Below, piece by piece: positions 1-7,752 of a DNA stretch of 23,585 bases (its first letter is position 1; each line of letters starts with the position of its first letter). Origin of the DNA: an uncultured Clostridia bacterium (GTDB taxonomy: Bacteria; Bacillota; Clostridia; Christensenellales; UBA1242); NCBI GenBank assembly GCA_944376785.1, contig CALWDV010000008.1:1-23585 (forward strand), written 5' to 3'. The notes under the pieces were generated by a model that was given only the letters and a program-made list of their open reading frames with translations, was not told the origin of the DNA and made no database searches. The translations under genes and the position numbers were made by a program.

Positions 1-1
1 A

Positions 2-178
2 AATAACAAAAATATTTGTGTTCGAGGTGGTTTGCATTGTGCACCACTATCTCACAAATATTTAAAAACAGAAAGTAGTGGTTTAGTAAGAGTTTCAATT
101 TCATATTTTAACAACATTTTTGAAATAAAAAAATTAATTAAAACAATTAACAAATTAACTAGTAACATTAAAAAATAA
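2..178 (+). CDS. Cysteine desulfurase family aminotransferase (class V), C-terminal 58 residues
   Basis: This is the 3' end of a gene that begins before the window; the frame is open from base 2 to a TAA at 176-178. The visible peptide starts with VRGGLHCAPLSHKYL, the R-x-G-x-H-C-A-P-L-x-H block around the catalytic cysteine of PLP-dependent cysteine desulfurase-like proteins, followed by GLVRVSISYFNN, matching the usual closing strand (GTVRxSxxxFN) and a last helix. The Gly-Leu-His-Cys-Ala-Pro form is the one I associate with the stand-alone 'cysteine desulfurase family protein' rather than housekeeping IscS. The family takes sulfur from cysteine as a persulfide on this Cys. Substrate and sulfur acceptor cannot be told from the fragment. 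It converges on the protease gene at 220. Confidence 0.85.
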   Translation, partial: NNKNICVRGGLHCAPLSHKYLKTESSGLVRVSISYFNNIFEIKKLIKTINKLTSNIKK

Positions 179-180
179 CA

Positions 181-217
181 AAAAAAATATTTGCAAAATA
201 AATGCAAATATTTTTTT
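181..217. terminator. Bidirectional intrinsic terminator
   Basis: A perfect 15-bp inverted repeat (arms 181-195 and 203-217, 7-nt loop) has an A-run on the left and a T-run on the right. It lies between two convergent stop codons (176-178 and 220-222) and can end transcription from both sides. Confidence 0.85.
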
Positions 218-219
218 AT

Positions 220-1368
220 TTAAAAAACAAATTTTTTACAATTAATAACACCAAACCCTTCAACATTTCTATCATTATTAATTTTAATTGCATTGTTAAT
301 TAAAATTTGCTTAATATCGTTTGGTTTTAACTTTGGATTTTTAGCAATTAACAACGAACAAACTCCTGCAACAATTGGTGTTGCAACACTTGTTCCACTC
401 ATAGAATTATAATGCAATTTCTTCAAATTAAAATTACAAGCACCTGTAATATTAACTCCCGGAGCAACCACATCGGGTTTATAATTATTTAACACAGGTC
501 CTCTGCTTGAAAAATCGGCAACTTGAATTTTAGAAAAATCAAAACTATCATTTTCTCTAAAATCGTTAATTGCACCAACAGTTATTATTCTGCTACTAGC
601 TCCCGGTGATTTTATTGTTTCATTTTCTGGCCCACTATTTCCTGCTGCTGCAACAACACAAATTCCATTGTTCCACAAAACTTCTGCACCTAAAATTAAC
701 GGATCATTGTTGTTTAAAACCATACTTCCAAAACTCATACAAACAAGTTTTATATTATATTTTTTTCTATTATCAACCACCCATTGCATTGCTTTTAAAA
801 TATTAATAACTCCTGTTTCGCCATTTTCATCTAATGCTTTTATTGCAATAATATTACACTTTTTGTCAATACCTGCATATTTATTGTTGCTAACAAGCCC
901 ATTACCTGCCAAAATGTTTGCAACAAATGTTCCGTGGCCATTATCATCATAAGGAAAATTTTTATCGTTAACAAAATCAATAAATTTAACAATTCTGTTT
1001 TTAGGAACACATAAATCAAGAACCGGACTAATTCCTGTGTCAATTACAGCACAAGTAAAATTTCTATTTAAATTTGCATCATTTAATTCAATAACTTTCT
1101 TACTAATGTTAATTTGAGTTTGAACTTTTAAACTGCTAGTTATGTAATTAACTGTTTTAAAATTAGCAATGCTTGAAATTTCATTTGGTTTTAAACAAAC
1201 TCCAAAAGCATTAATAAAAGGAAACTCAACAATTTTATTAAAAGTCGTTTTTAAAATTGTTTTACTTAAAACATAATTATTTGAATAAACAACACAATCA
1301 ATAGGATTATTATTTAACGATTGTGTTTTAATTTTTTCATATAATATTGGGTCAATTTTATTAATCAT
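220..1368 (-). CDS. Subtilisin-like serine protease (peptidase S8), cytoplasmic type
   Basis: A 382-residue S8 family protease. The catalytic triad is complete: Asp110 in AVIDTGIS, His145 in DDNGHGTFVA and Ser327 in SMSGTSVATP, with the oxyanion Asn243 in AAAGNSGP. There is no signal peptide or membrane segment, so it should act inside the cell, like the AprX/intracellular subtilisins of Bacillus. Residues 20-90 precede the catalytic domain and look like a compact alternating strand-helix unit, possibly an I9-like inhibitor propeptide (inference). The ATG at 1368 overlaps the end of the upstream small gene by 8 bases and has no strong ribosome binding site of its own, suggesting translational coupling. 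Substrate unknown; a role in sporulation or protein turnover is possible but not shown by the sequence. Confidence 0.93.
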   Translation of the reverse strand: MINKIDPILYEKIKTQSLNNNPIDCVVYSNNYVLSKTILKTTFNKIVEFPFINAFGVCLKPNEISSIANFKTVNYITSSLKVQTQINISKKVIELNDANLNRNFTCAVIDTGISPVLDLCVPKNRIVKFIDFVNDKNFPYDDNGHGTFVANILAGNGLVSNNKYAGIDKKCNIIAIKALDENGETGVINILKAMQWVVDNRKKYNIKLVCMSFGSMVLNNNDPLILGAEVLWNNGICVVAAAGNSGPENETIKSPGASSRIITVGAINDFRENDSFDFSKIQVADFSSRGPVLNNYKPDVVAPGVNITGACNFNLKKLHYNSMSGTSVATPIVAGVCSLLIAKNPKLKPNDIKQILINNAIKINNDRNVEGFGVINCKKFVF

Positions 1369-1642
1369 TAATCATATCCATTAAATTGTTCAAATTTTGT
1401 TTTTGACTATCTGTTAAATAAGGACTTAAAGTGTTTTTTATGTTTTCTATTTGAAAGGAATCAAGCTCTCCATTTTGTTTTTGTTTTTTGCTTTCTTTAA
1501 TAAATTCTTGAATTAATTCTTCCTGAGAATAATTTTTATATTTATCCATTAAATCTTCAACTTTATCATAAGTTTCAGGATTTTCTTTTTTTATTTTTTC
1601 ACATTCTTTTTTTGGGTCTGCTTTAAATTCACTAAATTTCAT
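1361..1642 (-). CDS. Small acidic helical protein, function unknown
   Basis: A 93-residue protein rich in Lys and Glu, predicted to be almost all helix, with no Cys pair, signal peptide or membrane segment. I do not recognise the family. The start is supported by an AAGGGGAG ribosome binding site about 5 nt before the ATG. It is the first gene of a two-gene unit: its last codons overlap the first codons of the S8 protease by 8 bases. Such tight coupling suggests a joint role, for example as a partner, substrate or inhibitor of the protease, but nothing in the sequence proves it. The C-terminal part (LTDSQKQNLNNLMDMI) resembles a short helical hairpin end. Confidence 0.75.
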   Translation of the reverse strand: MKFSEFKADPKKECEKIKKENPETYDKVEDLMDKYKNYSQEELIQEFIKESKKQKQNGELDSFQIENIKNTLSPYLTDSQKQNLNNLMDMIND

Positions 1643-1731
1643 TTTACTCCCCTTTAATTTTTTATCACTAATTATTTATATGCAAACATATAATAATATT
1701 GATATTAATTTTTTTGGGGTGCAATTTGAAA

Positions 1732-1737
1732 TATAAT
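1732..1737 (+). promoter_or_regulatory. TATAAT -10 element directly before a start codon (leaderless candidate)
   Basis: TATAAT at 1732-1737 ends 6 nt before the ATG at 1744. A normal sigma-A start site about 7 nt downstream would fall on the ATG itself. No good -35 hexamer is present at 16-18 bp (the position is a T-run), so the call is tentative. Confidence 0.35.
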
Positions 1738-1743
1738 GACTAT

Positions 1744-2244
1744 ATGAAACATAATAGGTTAGAAAATAATAATGAAAATGTGGGTTTTAGTTATAACTTA
1801 ACTTCTTATTACCCTTATGGCGAACTTCCTTTAAAATACACAAAACAAGGACAAGAACAATTAAAAAAAGAATTTGAAAACAAACAAAAAAACCAAAATT
1901 TAAATGAAACAAATAATAATTTTATAAATAACGAAAATTCAAATGTTTCAAGCAACAATAATGAAAACATTGTTAGCACACAATCTAACAACAATTCGGG
2001 ATTTAATTTAAATAACAATTTTGACCTTAATTCTGTTTTACCACTTCTTGGTGGACTTAATAAAGGTGGAAACGATTTAATTAATCATATAATGCCACTT
2101 TTAAAAGGTAATGGAAATTTGCAAATGAACGATTTACTAAAACTTTTTACAAGTTTAAAACCAAATCAAAATGTTAAAAGTAGTGAAACAAAAAGTGTTT
2201 TTTCTAGCACCAATTCAATTGATGATTTAAAGCGTGTTGAATAA
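1744..2244 (+). CDS. Asn-rich low-complexity protein, function unknown
   Basis: A 166-residue protein from the ATG at 1744. An upstream in-frame TTG at 1699 would add 15 residues but has no ribosome binding site, and the added stretch contains the -10 element, so I reject it. Layout: a charged N-terminus with SYNLTSYYPYGELPL; a disordered segment around 35-100 made mostly of Asn, Ser, Gln and Glu; then a more hydrophobic repeat-like part (LNSVLPLLGGLNKGG, then IMPLLKGNGN and LLKLFTSLKPN); then a Ser/Thr-rich tail. No signal peptide or membrane helix. It is transcribed away from the acidic protein/protease pair and converges on the HTH gene. I do not recognise the family; a structural or scaffold role, perhaps in sporulation, is only a guess. 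Confidence 0.7.
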   Translation: MKHNRLENNNENVGFSYNLTSYYPYGELPLKYTKQGQEQLKKEFENKQKNQNLNETNNNFINNENSNVSSNNNENIVSTQSNNNSGFNLNNNFDLNSVLPLLGGLNKGGNDLINHIMPLLKGNGNLQMNDLLKLFTSLKPNQNVKSSETKSVFSSTNSIDDLKRVE

Positions 2245-2278
2245 AAAAAGATGGTAGCAAGTTACCATCTTATTTTTT
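2243..2278. terminator. Bidirectional terminator overlapping the end of the HTH gene
   Basis: Arms AAGATGGTA (2248-2256) and TACCATCTT (2263-2271) with a 6-nt loop, an A-run on the left and six T on the right. The TAA stop of the minus-strand gene (2270-2272) lies in the right arm. The plus-strand gene stops at 2244. Confidence 0.85.
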
Positions 2279-2629
2279 ATTAACCATTTCATAACAAAGC
2301 AATAAGTTTTCAAAAACAACTGCATCATTAAAATTTCTAATATCTAGTCCAATTAATTTTTGAATTTTATCAAGCCTGTAAATTAAAGTGTTTCTATGCA
2401 TAAAACCAATTTTACTAGCTGTTGAAATATTTAAGTTATTTTCAAAAAACAATTTTGCAGTTTTAACTAAATCTTCATCACTTAAAAGCAAATTAACAGA
2501 TTTAATTTGATATAATTTTTTATAATCATTTAACAATTCGGTTTCGCTTTTTAAAAACATATTTTTACTTGAAAATAATGTTAAACACATTTCTTTTAAT
2601 TCACTATTATCTACTACCTTTTTTGCCAT
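2270..2629 (-). CDS. PucR/CdaR-type C-terminal helix-turn-helix protein, stand-alone
   Basis: A 119-residue protein whose second half is the PucR C-terminal HTH domain: LLSDEDLVKTAKLFFENN, then NISTASKIGFMHRNTLIYRL, DKIQKLIGLDIRNFND. The pattern of helix, FFENNLN, HRNTLxYRLDKI and GLDxRxFxDA is diagnostic. In CdaR/PucR activators this domain follows a ligand-binding region; here only about 45 residues precede it, so the usual sensor is absent. The start follows AAGGGTGA. It is the second gene of an operon with the degenerate ABC protein (13-nt gap), so the ABC protein may supply the sensing part (inference). Expected to bind DNA; target unknown. Confidence 0.85.
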   Translation of the reverse strand: MAKKVVDNSELKEMCLTLFSSKNMFLKSETELLNDYKKLYQIKSVNLLLSDEDLVKTAKLFFENNLNISTASKIGFMHRNTLIYRLDKIQKLIGLDIRNFNDAVVFENLLLCYEMVNKK

Positions 2630-2642
2630 TTTAATTCACCCT

Positions 2643-3287
2643 TTAATCAATAATAGAACCAAATTTCAACCTAACAACTCTACCACCAAATTGTTTTGCA
2701 ATTTTTTCGTTAGAAACTGCAACAATACTTGCACATTCGTTTTCTTCAATTAAATTTTTAACCATTCTAACTAATTTCAAAGCATCACTTTCAGCAAAAG
2801 ATTCAAAAATATCATCACAAATTAAAAATTCAATTTTTCTTAAACTAAGCCTTGCAAGTGCAACTCTCATTCTGTCAAAGTCACTTAAATCCCTTAATTT
2901 CCTATCTTTTAACCCTTCTAAACCATATGATAAAATAACACCATTAACTTTGCTTTTAATAACATCTTTATCATATTTTCTAATTTTTAAAACATATTCA
3001 AGATTTTGCTCAACTGTTTTCTTTTCAAAAAAAGCACCATATGAACTAATGTAACCTAAACTTATGTCGGTTTTAAAATTTAATTTTTGCACGTTTGTGT
3101 TTTTAATTAACACTTCACCAGAGGTAACTTTTTCTAAACCTGCAATAACCCTTATTAAACTACTTTTGCCACTTTCTTTTTCACCAAACAAAACAACATT
3201 TTCGCCATCATCAATTTTTAAGTTAATGTTGTTTAAAGTGTTGTATTCTTTTGTGTATTTTAAATAAACATTATTAACAACAAGCAT
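2643..3287 (-). CDS. Degenerate ABC-type ATPase domain protein without a permease
   Basis: A 214-residue single ABC nucleotide-binding domain. Walker A is intact (GEKESGKS, 35-42). The other motifs are worn. The Q-loop position reads GYISSYGAF, with Ser where Gln is expected. The signature reads LSDFDRM (134-140) instead of LSGGQ. Walker B ends in CDD (157-159), with Asp159 in place of the catalytic Glu. The H-switch reads AVSNEK, with Asn193 in place of His. It may bind ATP but probably hydrolyses it poorly (inference). No membrane subunit or binding protein is nearby; its only partner is the HTH gene 13 nt downstream. Promoter at 3344-3372 and ribosome binding site AAGGAAA support the start. 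A regulatory rather than transport role fits better. Confidence 0.88.
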   Translation of the reverse strand: MLVVNNVYLKYTKEYNTLNNINLKIDDGENVVLFGEKESGKSSLIRVIAGLEKVTSGEVLIKNTNVQKLNFKTDISLGYISSYGAFFEKKTVEQNLEYVLKIRKYDKDVIKSKVNGVILSYGLEGLKDRKLRDLSDFDRMRVALARLSLRKIEFLICDDIFESFAESDALKLVRMVKNLIEENECASIVAVSNEKIAKQFGGRVVRLKFGSIID

Positions 3288-3343
3288 TTATCTTTCCTTA
3301 TATTTTTCCAATTTTTTAATTTTTAAAAATATCTAACATATTG

Positions 3344-3372
3344 ATTATACTAAATTTTTTAATTTTCTTCAA
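3344..3372 (-). promoter_or_regulatory. Sigma-A promoter of the ABC-like/HTH operon
   Basis: On the minus strand: -35 TTGAAG (3367-3372), 17-bp spacer, -10 TATAAT (3344-3349), about 55 nt before the ATG at 3287. The rest of the 210-base gap 3288-3497 holds only this promoter and the hpf terminator. Confidence 0.75.
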
Positions 3373-3460
3373 CTATAAACTTTATTATATTTAATAAATA
3401 TTAAAAATAATTTGGTGTTAAATTTTTAACATTATCAAATAATTTTATTTCTACAAAAAT

Positions 3461-3493
3461 AAAAAAAGACCTATTTTATTAAATAGGCCTTTT
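3461..3493 (-). terminator. Intrinsic terminator of hpf
   Basis: A 12-bp stem with one G-U pair (arms 3465-3476 and 3481-3492, 4-nt loop), followed on the minus strand by a U-run (A-run 3461-3467). It lies 5 nt after the hpf stop. Confidence 0.85.
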
Positions 3494-3497
3494 AATT

Positions 3498-4037
3498 TTA
3501 ATAATTAACTTCAATTAAACCATAGTTTTTATCATTACGTTTGTAAATAACATTAACCATTCCTGTTTCTGCATTTAAGAAAATATAGAAATTATGGTCA
3601 AGTGCTTCCATATAGTTTTCTGCATCTTCAACTGTTAATGGGTCAAGTTCAAATTTTTTAACTTTAACCAATTTTGGTGATGCTTTCATTTCTTCTGGTT
3701 CAAAATTTTCTAAGAACATAAGTTCGTTAGTTAAGAAGGCATCTTTTTTAAGTTTTGATTTATACTTGCTTCCTTGTTTAATAATTTGTTTTTCAATTTT
3801 TGGAAGTGCCAAGTCAATGTTGTTATACATATTGTCACTTGTTACTTCACTTCTAAAAAACATTCCACGTGAATTAATTGTTAATTCAAGTTTATCTGTT
3901 TTTGCTTGTTCAATACAATTAACTTTAACAACAACATCTTCATCAAAATATTTTTCTAGTTTATTAAGTTTTCTTTCTAATACTTCTTTAAATTTATCAG
4001 AAATATTATAATTTTTTGCTGTATAAGATATTTTCAT
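3498..4037 (-). CDS. hpf: Ribosome hibernation promoting factor, long form
   Basis: A 179-residue long HPF. Residues 1-105 form the HPF/S30AE domain (MKISYTAKNYNISD, then LEKYFDEDVVVKV), which binds the decoding region of the 30S subunit. Residues 122-179 are the dimerisation domain (KVKKFELDPLTVEDAENYME, then HNFYIFLNAETGMVNVIYKR and NYGLIEVNY), which joins two 70S ribosomes into inactive 100S dimers in starved or stressed cells. Length matches the Firmicutes long form. Start supported by AGGAGG 6 nt before the ATG. It is a single-gene unit with its own sigma-A promoter and terminator; no stress-sigma promoter is apparent. Confidence 0.97.
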   Translation of the reverse strand: MKISYTAKNYNISDKFKEVLERKLNKLEKYFDEDVVVKVNCIEQAKTDKLELTINSRGMFFRSEVTSDNMYNNIDLALPKIEKQIIKQGSKYKSKLKKDAFLTNELMFLENFEPEEMKASPKLVKVKKFELDPLTVEDAENYMEALDHNFYIFLNAETGMVNVIYKRNDKNYGLIEVNY

Positions 4038-4063
4038 AATAGCCTCCTAAATTATCTTACTTA

Positions 4064-4092
4064 ATTTTATCAAATTTAATAATTTAAAGCAA
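4064..4092 (-). promoter_or_regulatory. Sigma-A promoter of hpf
   Basis: Minus strand: -35 TTGCTT (4087-4092), 17-bp spacer, -10 TAAAAT (4064-4069), giving a leader of about 20 nt with AGGAGG before the ATG at 4037. Confidence 0.7.
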
Positions 4093-4168
4093 ATAAATAC
4101 AACTTAACTTTTAATTATTATATTGTTATAAAATAAACAAAATTTAAACACATTTTATTTAAAATAAT

Positions 4169-4200
4169 AAAAAAACATCTAAATTAATAGATGTTTTTTT
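4169..4200 (-). terminator. Terminator of the ctsR-clpC operon
   Basis: A perfect 13-bp inverted repeat (4169-4181 and 4188-4200) with a 6-nt loop and A/T runs at both ends, 4 nt after the clpC stop. Confidence 0.88.
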
Positions 4201-4203
4201 GTG

Positions 4204-6732
4204 TTATTTTTTAGATTCAAAATTTAAAACCAAGTTACCATCTTTTTCGCTAATAACAATGGTTGAACCTTGTTCAATTTTATTTTCCAAAATATATTCT
4301 GCAATTCTATCTTCAATTTCTTGTTCAATAAGTCGTCTAAGTGGTCTTGCACCATATTCAGGATTATAACCTTTTTCAATTAAATATTTAAGTGCACTTT
4401 CTGTAACTTTTAAGTTTGCACCTTGTTTATTTAATCGTTTGTTCAAATTCATAATAAACAATTTTGCAATTTGTGCAATTTGTTCATAGTTTAATGGGTG
4501 GAACACTGTTATAACATCAATTCGGTTAATAAATTCAGGTTTGAATTTGCGTTTTAATGCACCTAACAATGTTTCACGTATTTTATCATAATCAACTTCA
4601 ACATTGGTTTCGGTTGTGTTAAATCCAAGTTTAGTTTGTTTTTTAGGAAGTTCATCAACACCAACATTTGATGTTAAAATTATAATTGTGTTTTTAAAAG
4701 TCACTGTTCTTCCTTGACTATCGGTTAATCTGCCATCATCAAGAATTTGAAGCAACATATTAAACACATCAGGATGAGCTTTTTCAATTTCATCAAACAA
4801 AACAACTGAGTATGGTTTGTGTCTTACTTGTTCTGTTAACTGACCACCTTCATCAAAACCAACATATCCCGGAGGTGAACCAATTAATTTTGAAACACTA
4901 TGTTTTTCCATGTATTCACTCATATCTAAACGAATAACATTGTTTTCATTATCAAACATAGCTTCTGCAAGTGCTTTACAAAGTTCGGTTTTACCAACAC
5001 CTGTTTGACCTAAAAACATAAAACTTCCAATTGGCCTGTTATTATCTTTAAGTCCAATTCTTGCACGTCTTATTGCTTTGCTTACAGCAGTAACTGCTTC
5101 ATCTTGACCAATAACACGTTTATGCAAAATTTCTTCTAGGTTTAACAATCTTTGTTTTTCACTTTCACTAACTTTGGTTACAGGAATTCCTGTCCACTTG
5201 CTAATAACAGCACAAATATCATTTTCTGTTATAACTGCTTGTGAATTACTTCCAGCCAATTTTTCTTCTAGTTGTTTTTTTCTTAAAGTTGCTTCTTTAA
5301 TTTTATCTCTAAAATTTGCAGCTTTTTCAAAATTATCAGAAATTAACGCTTCTTTCTTTTCAACTTCATATCCGGCAATTTCTTCTTCAATTTTAGCAAT
5401 TTCTTCTGGCTTTTGATTAACATGAACTTTTGCCTTACTACTTGCTTCATCAATTAAATCAATAGCTTTATCTGGCAAACTTCTATCCATAATATATCTA
5501 TCACTTAATTTTGCAGCAGCTTCAATTGCTTCATCAGAAATTTTAACCTTATGAAAAGCTTCGTAACTATCTCTTAATCCTTTTAAAATTTTAATTGTGT
5601 CTTCAATTGATGGTGGATTAATCATAATTGGTTGAAATCTTCTTTCTAGCGCTTTATCTTTTTCAATAAACTTTCTATATTCATCTGTTGTGGTTGCACC
5701 AATGGTTTGAAATTCACCACGAGCTAAATATGGTTTTAACATATCTGCTGGGTTAATTTCACCTTTATCACTGCCCACCTGCATTAAAGTGTGAATTTCA
5801 TCAATAAACACAATAATGTTTTTATTTTGAGTAATAATTTGAATTAAATCTTTTAAACGTTGTTCAAGTTCACCACGATATTTTGTTCCAGCCATTAATC
5901 CACCAAGTTCAAGTGAAAAAATTGTTTTATCTTTTAAAAGTTCTGGAACATCTCCTTTTGCAATTCTTAATGCCAAACCATAAACAACAGCACTTTTACC
6001 AACACCAGCTTCACCGATTAAAACAGGGTTATTTTTTGTTTTTCTACACAAAATTTCTATTAATCTTTCGGTTTCGTCATCTCTGCCAATAATTGGGTCA
6101 ATTTTGTTTTCTCTTGCTCTTGCAGTTAAATCTTGCCCCATTTCCAAAAGTTGTGGTGGTAGGTTGCTTCCTTTGTTGTTATAACTTGCATTATAACCAG
6201 CACCTGAAAAAGCTTGATTAGGTTCATAATTGGTTGTTCCAAAATCAAAATTAGAATTCATATTTGAATCATAGTTAACAGAAGTTTCTGCTTTTAAAAC
6301 TTGCAAAATACTGTTTTTTAATTCGTTAATATTAACTTTAAAATTGCGTTTTAGCATATTAACTGCATAACTATCTTCTTGAAGTAATAATGAAACTAAC
6401 AAATGTTCAGTTCCAACAAAATTATGTCCAATTTGCATTGCAAATTGATTTGCTAAAATAAAAGCTTCTTTTGATCTTGGAGTGAAATCAATTGAACTTT
6501 GCAAAATCAAATTGTTTTGTTTTGGTGAATTTTTAGAAAACACCTTTTCAATATCGTTATGTGTAACACCAAAACTATTCAAAATTTTACTTGCAACACT
6601 TTCTTTAACAGAACTTAAACCATAAAGCAAATGTTCTGTTCCAATTTGATAATTGCCATATAAAAGTGCAATTTTACCAGCATTTTGAATAGCACGATTT
6701 ACACTTTCAGTAAGTCTAATTCCGTATGACAT
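4204..6732 (-). CDS. clpC: ClpC, AAA+ unfoldase of the ClpCP protease
   Basis: An 842-residue class I Clp ATPase. Order of parts: N-domain double repeat (1-148), which in Bacillus binds McsB/MecA adaptors and phosphoarginine; an Asn/Ser-rich linker (152-195); D1 with Walker A GEAGVGKS (240-247), Walker B VFIDEIH (308-314) and arginine finger ERRF (363-366); the middle coiled coil with a UVR motif (about 446-490), which marks ClpC rather than ClpB; D2 with Walker A GQTGVGKT (575-582), pore loop GYVG (622-625) and Walker B VLFDEIE (644-650). It unfolds tagged or arginine-phosphorylated proteins and feeds them to ClpP, which is not in this window. It is the last gene of the operon, 24 nt after mcsB, with AAAAGGAG before the ATG. 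Confidence 0.98.
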   Translation of the reverse strand: MSYGIRLTESVNRAIQNAGKIALLYGNYQIGTEHLLYGLSSVKESVASKILNSFGVTHNDIEKVFSKNSPKQNNLILQSSIDFTPRSKEAFILANQFAMQIGHNFVGTEHLLVSLLLQEDSYAVNMLKRNFKVNINELKNSILQVLKAETSVNYDSNMNSNFDFGTTNYEPNQAFSGAGYNASYNNKGSNLPPQLLEMGQDLTARARENKIDPIIGRDDETERLIEILCRKTKNNPVLIGEAGVGKSAVVYGLALRIAKGDVPELLKDKTIFSLELGGLMAGTKYRGELEQRLKDLIQIITQNKNIIVFIDEIHTLMQVGSDKGEINPADMLKPYLARGEFQTIGATTTDEYRKFIEKDKALERRFQPIMINPPSIEDTIKILKGLRDSYEAFHKVKISDEAIEAAAKLSDRYIMDRSLPDKAIDLIDEASSKAKVHVNQKPEEIAKIEEEIAGYEVEKKEALISDNFEKAANFRDKIKEATLRKKQLEEKLAGSNSQAVITENDICAVISKWTGIPVTKVSESEKQRLLNLEEILHKRVIGQDEAVTAVSKAIRRARIGLKDNNRPIGSFMFLGQTGVGKTELCKALAEAMFDNENNVIRLDMSEYMEKHSVSKLIGSPPGYVGFDEGGQLTEQVRHKPYSVVLFDEIEKAHPDVFNMLLQILDDGRLTDSQGRTVTFKNTIIILTSNVGVDELPKKQTKLGFNTTETNVEVDYDKIRETLLGALKRKFKPEFINRIDVITVFHPLNYEQIAQIAKLFIMNLNKRLNKQGANLKVTESALKYLIEKGYNPEYGARPLRRLIEQEIEDRIAEYILENKIEQGSTIVISEKDGNLVLNFESKK

Positions 6733-6756
6733 AAATTTTCTCCTTTTAAATTTTTA

Positions 6757-7752
6757 TTATATTCGGTTATTTTTTAACACTCTTCCAATATATTCTGCTC
6801 TAAACAAATCTCGTTCGTTTTCATTTAAAACCTTATTGCTTAGTTTATTGATTTTAATTGGACTAATGTTTTTAATTAAATCGTCAATAAGTTGTGGTTC
6901 TTTTAAATTAATTAAATCAATATCTGCACCTAATTTAACTTTGCTTAGTAGTTCAGTTGCTTCACTGGTTGAAATTTTATAGCAATTACTTAAAATTCCA
7001 TATGCTCTTAAAACTTCATCTTTTAAAGCATCTTTGTTATTATCAAGTAGCAACTTTCTTGCTTTAATTTCCAAGTCACAAATTTTAAGCGCTGTGCTTT
7101 CAACTAATTGTACAATTTCTTCTTCACTTTTTCCAAGTGAAAATTGATTGGAAATTTGAAACATATATCCACTTGCCGAACTGCCTTCGCCATAAGCCCC
7201 TCTCACACAAATTCCAAGTTTAGAAACAGTTGAAATCATATCCTCCAAATTATTTGTTAACACAATTCCTGGCAAAAACATCATAACAGATGCCCTAAGG
7301 CCTGTTCCCACATTAGTTGGACAAGCTGTTAAAAATCCTAATTTTTCATCATATGCAAAATCTAAACTAAGTGATAATTCGTTATCAATGTCTGAAATAA
7401 TATCATAGGCGCGTTTTAAGTTTAGCCCATCAAGCATACATTGTTCTCTAAAATGATCTTCTTCATTAACCATTATTGAAACAGTGTTATCAGGGCTAAT
7501 TGCAACACCAGAAATATCAGAGTTGTTAATTAATTCCCCAGATATTAAATGGTCTTCAAGCATTTCTTCCAACATTTCACTTTTTAAGTTTTTACATTTA
7601 TATAAGTTAAAATTAGAAATTTCACTTAATGCGTTAAATGCAGAAGTTAACACATTGTTTGCCTTATCAAAATCGGTGTTATTTGTGAAAGGTTGATTTT
7701 TTAAATTTCTTGCCAACCTAACACGTGAACTAACAATAATGTTATTATTCAT
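6757..7752 (-). CDS. mcsB: McsB, protein arginine kinase
   Basis: A 331-residue phosphagen-kinase-like protein, slightly shorter than the roughly 360 residues usual in Bacillus. It phosphorylates arginines on damaged proteins and on CtsR, marking them for ClpCP. Visible motifs: SSRVRLARN at the N-terminus; NEEDHFR (96-102), which carries the catalytic acidic residues; TACPTNVGTGLRAS with Cys144; the nucleotide-binding RGAYGEGSSASG (184-195); and RDLFRA (314-319), the RDxxRA motif that binds phosphoarginine allosterically and separates McsB from creatine/arginine kinases. The kinase should be active. Its ATG overlaps the mcsA stop by 8 bases and has AAGGA 8 nt upstream, so it is translated with its activator. 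Confidence 0.97.
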   Translation of the reverse strand: MNNNIIVSSRVRLARNLKNQPFTNNTDFDKANNVLTSAFNALSEISNFNLYKCKNLKSEMLEEMLEDHLISGELINNSDISGVAISPDNTVSIMVNEEDHFREQCMLDGLNLKRAYDIISDIDNELSLSLDFAYDEKLGFLTACPTNVGTGLRASVMMFLPGIVLTNNLEDMISTVSKLGICVRGAYGEGSSASGYMFQISNQFSLGKSEEEIVQLVESTALKICDLEIKARKLLLDNNKDALKDEVLRAYGILSNCYKISTSEATELLSKVKLGADIDLINLKEPQLIDDLIKNISPIKINKLSNKVLNENERDLFRAEYIGRVLKNNRI

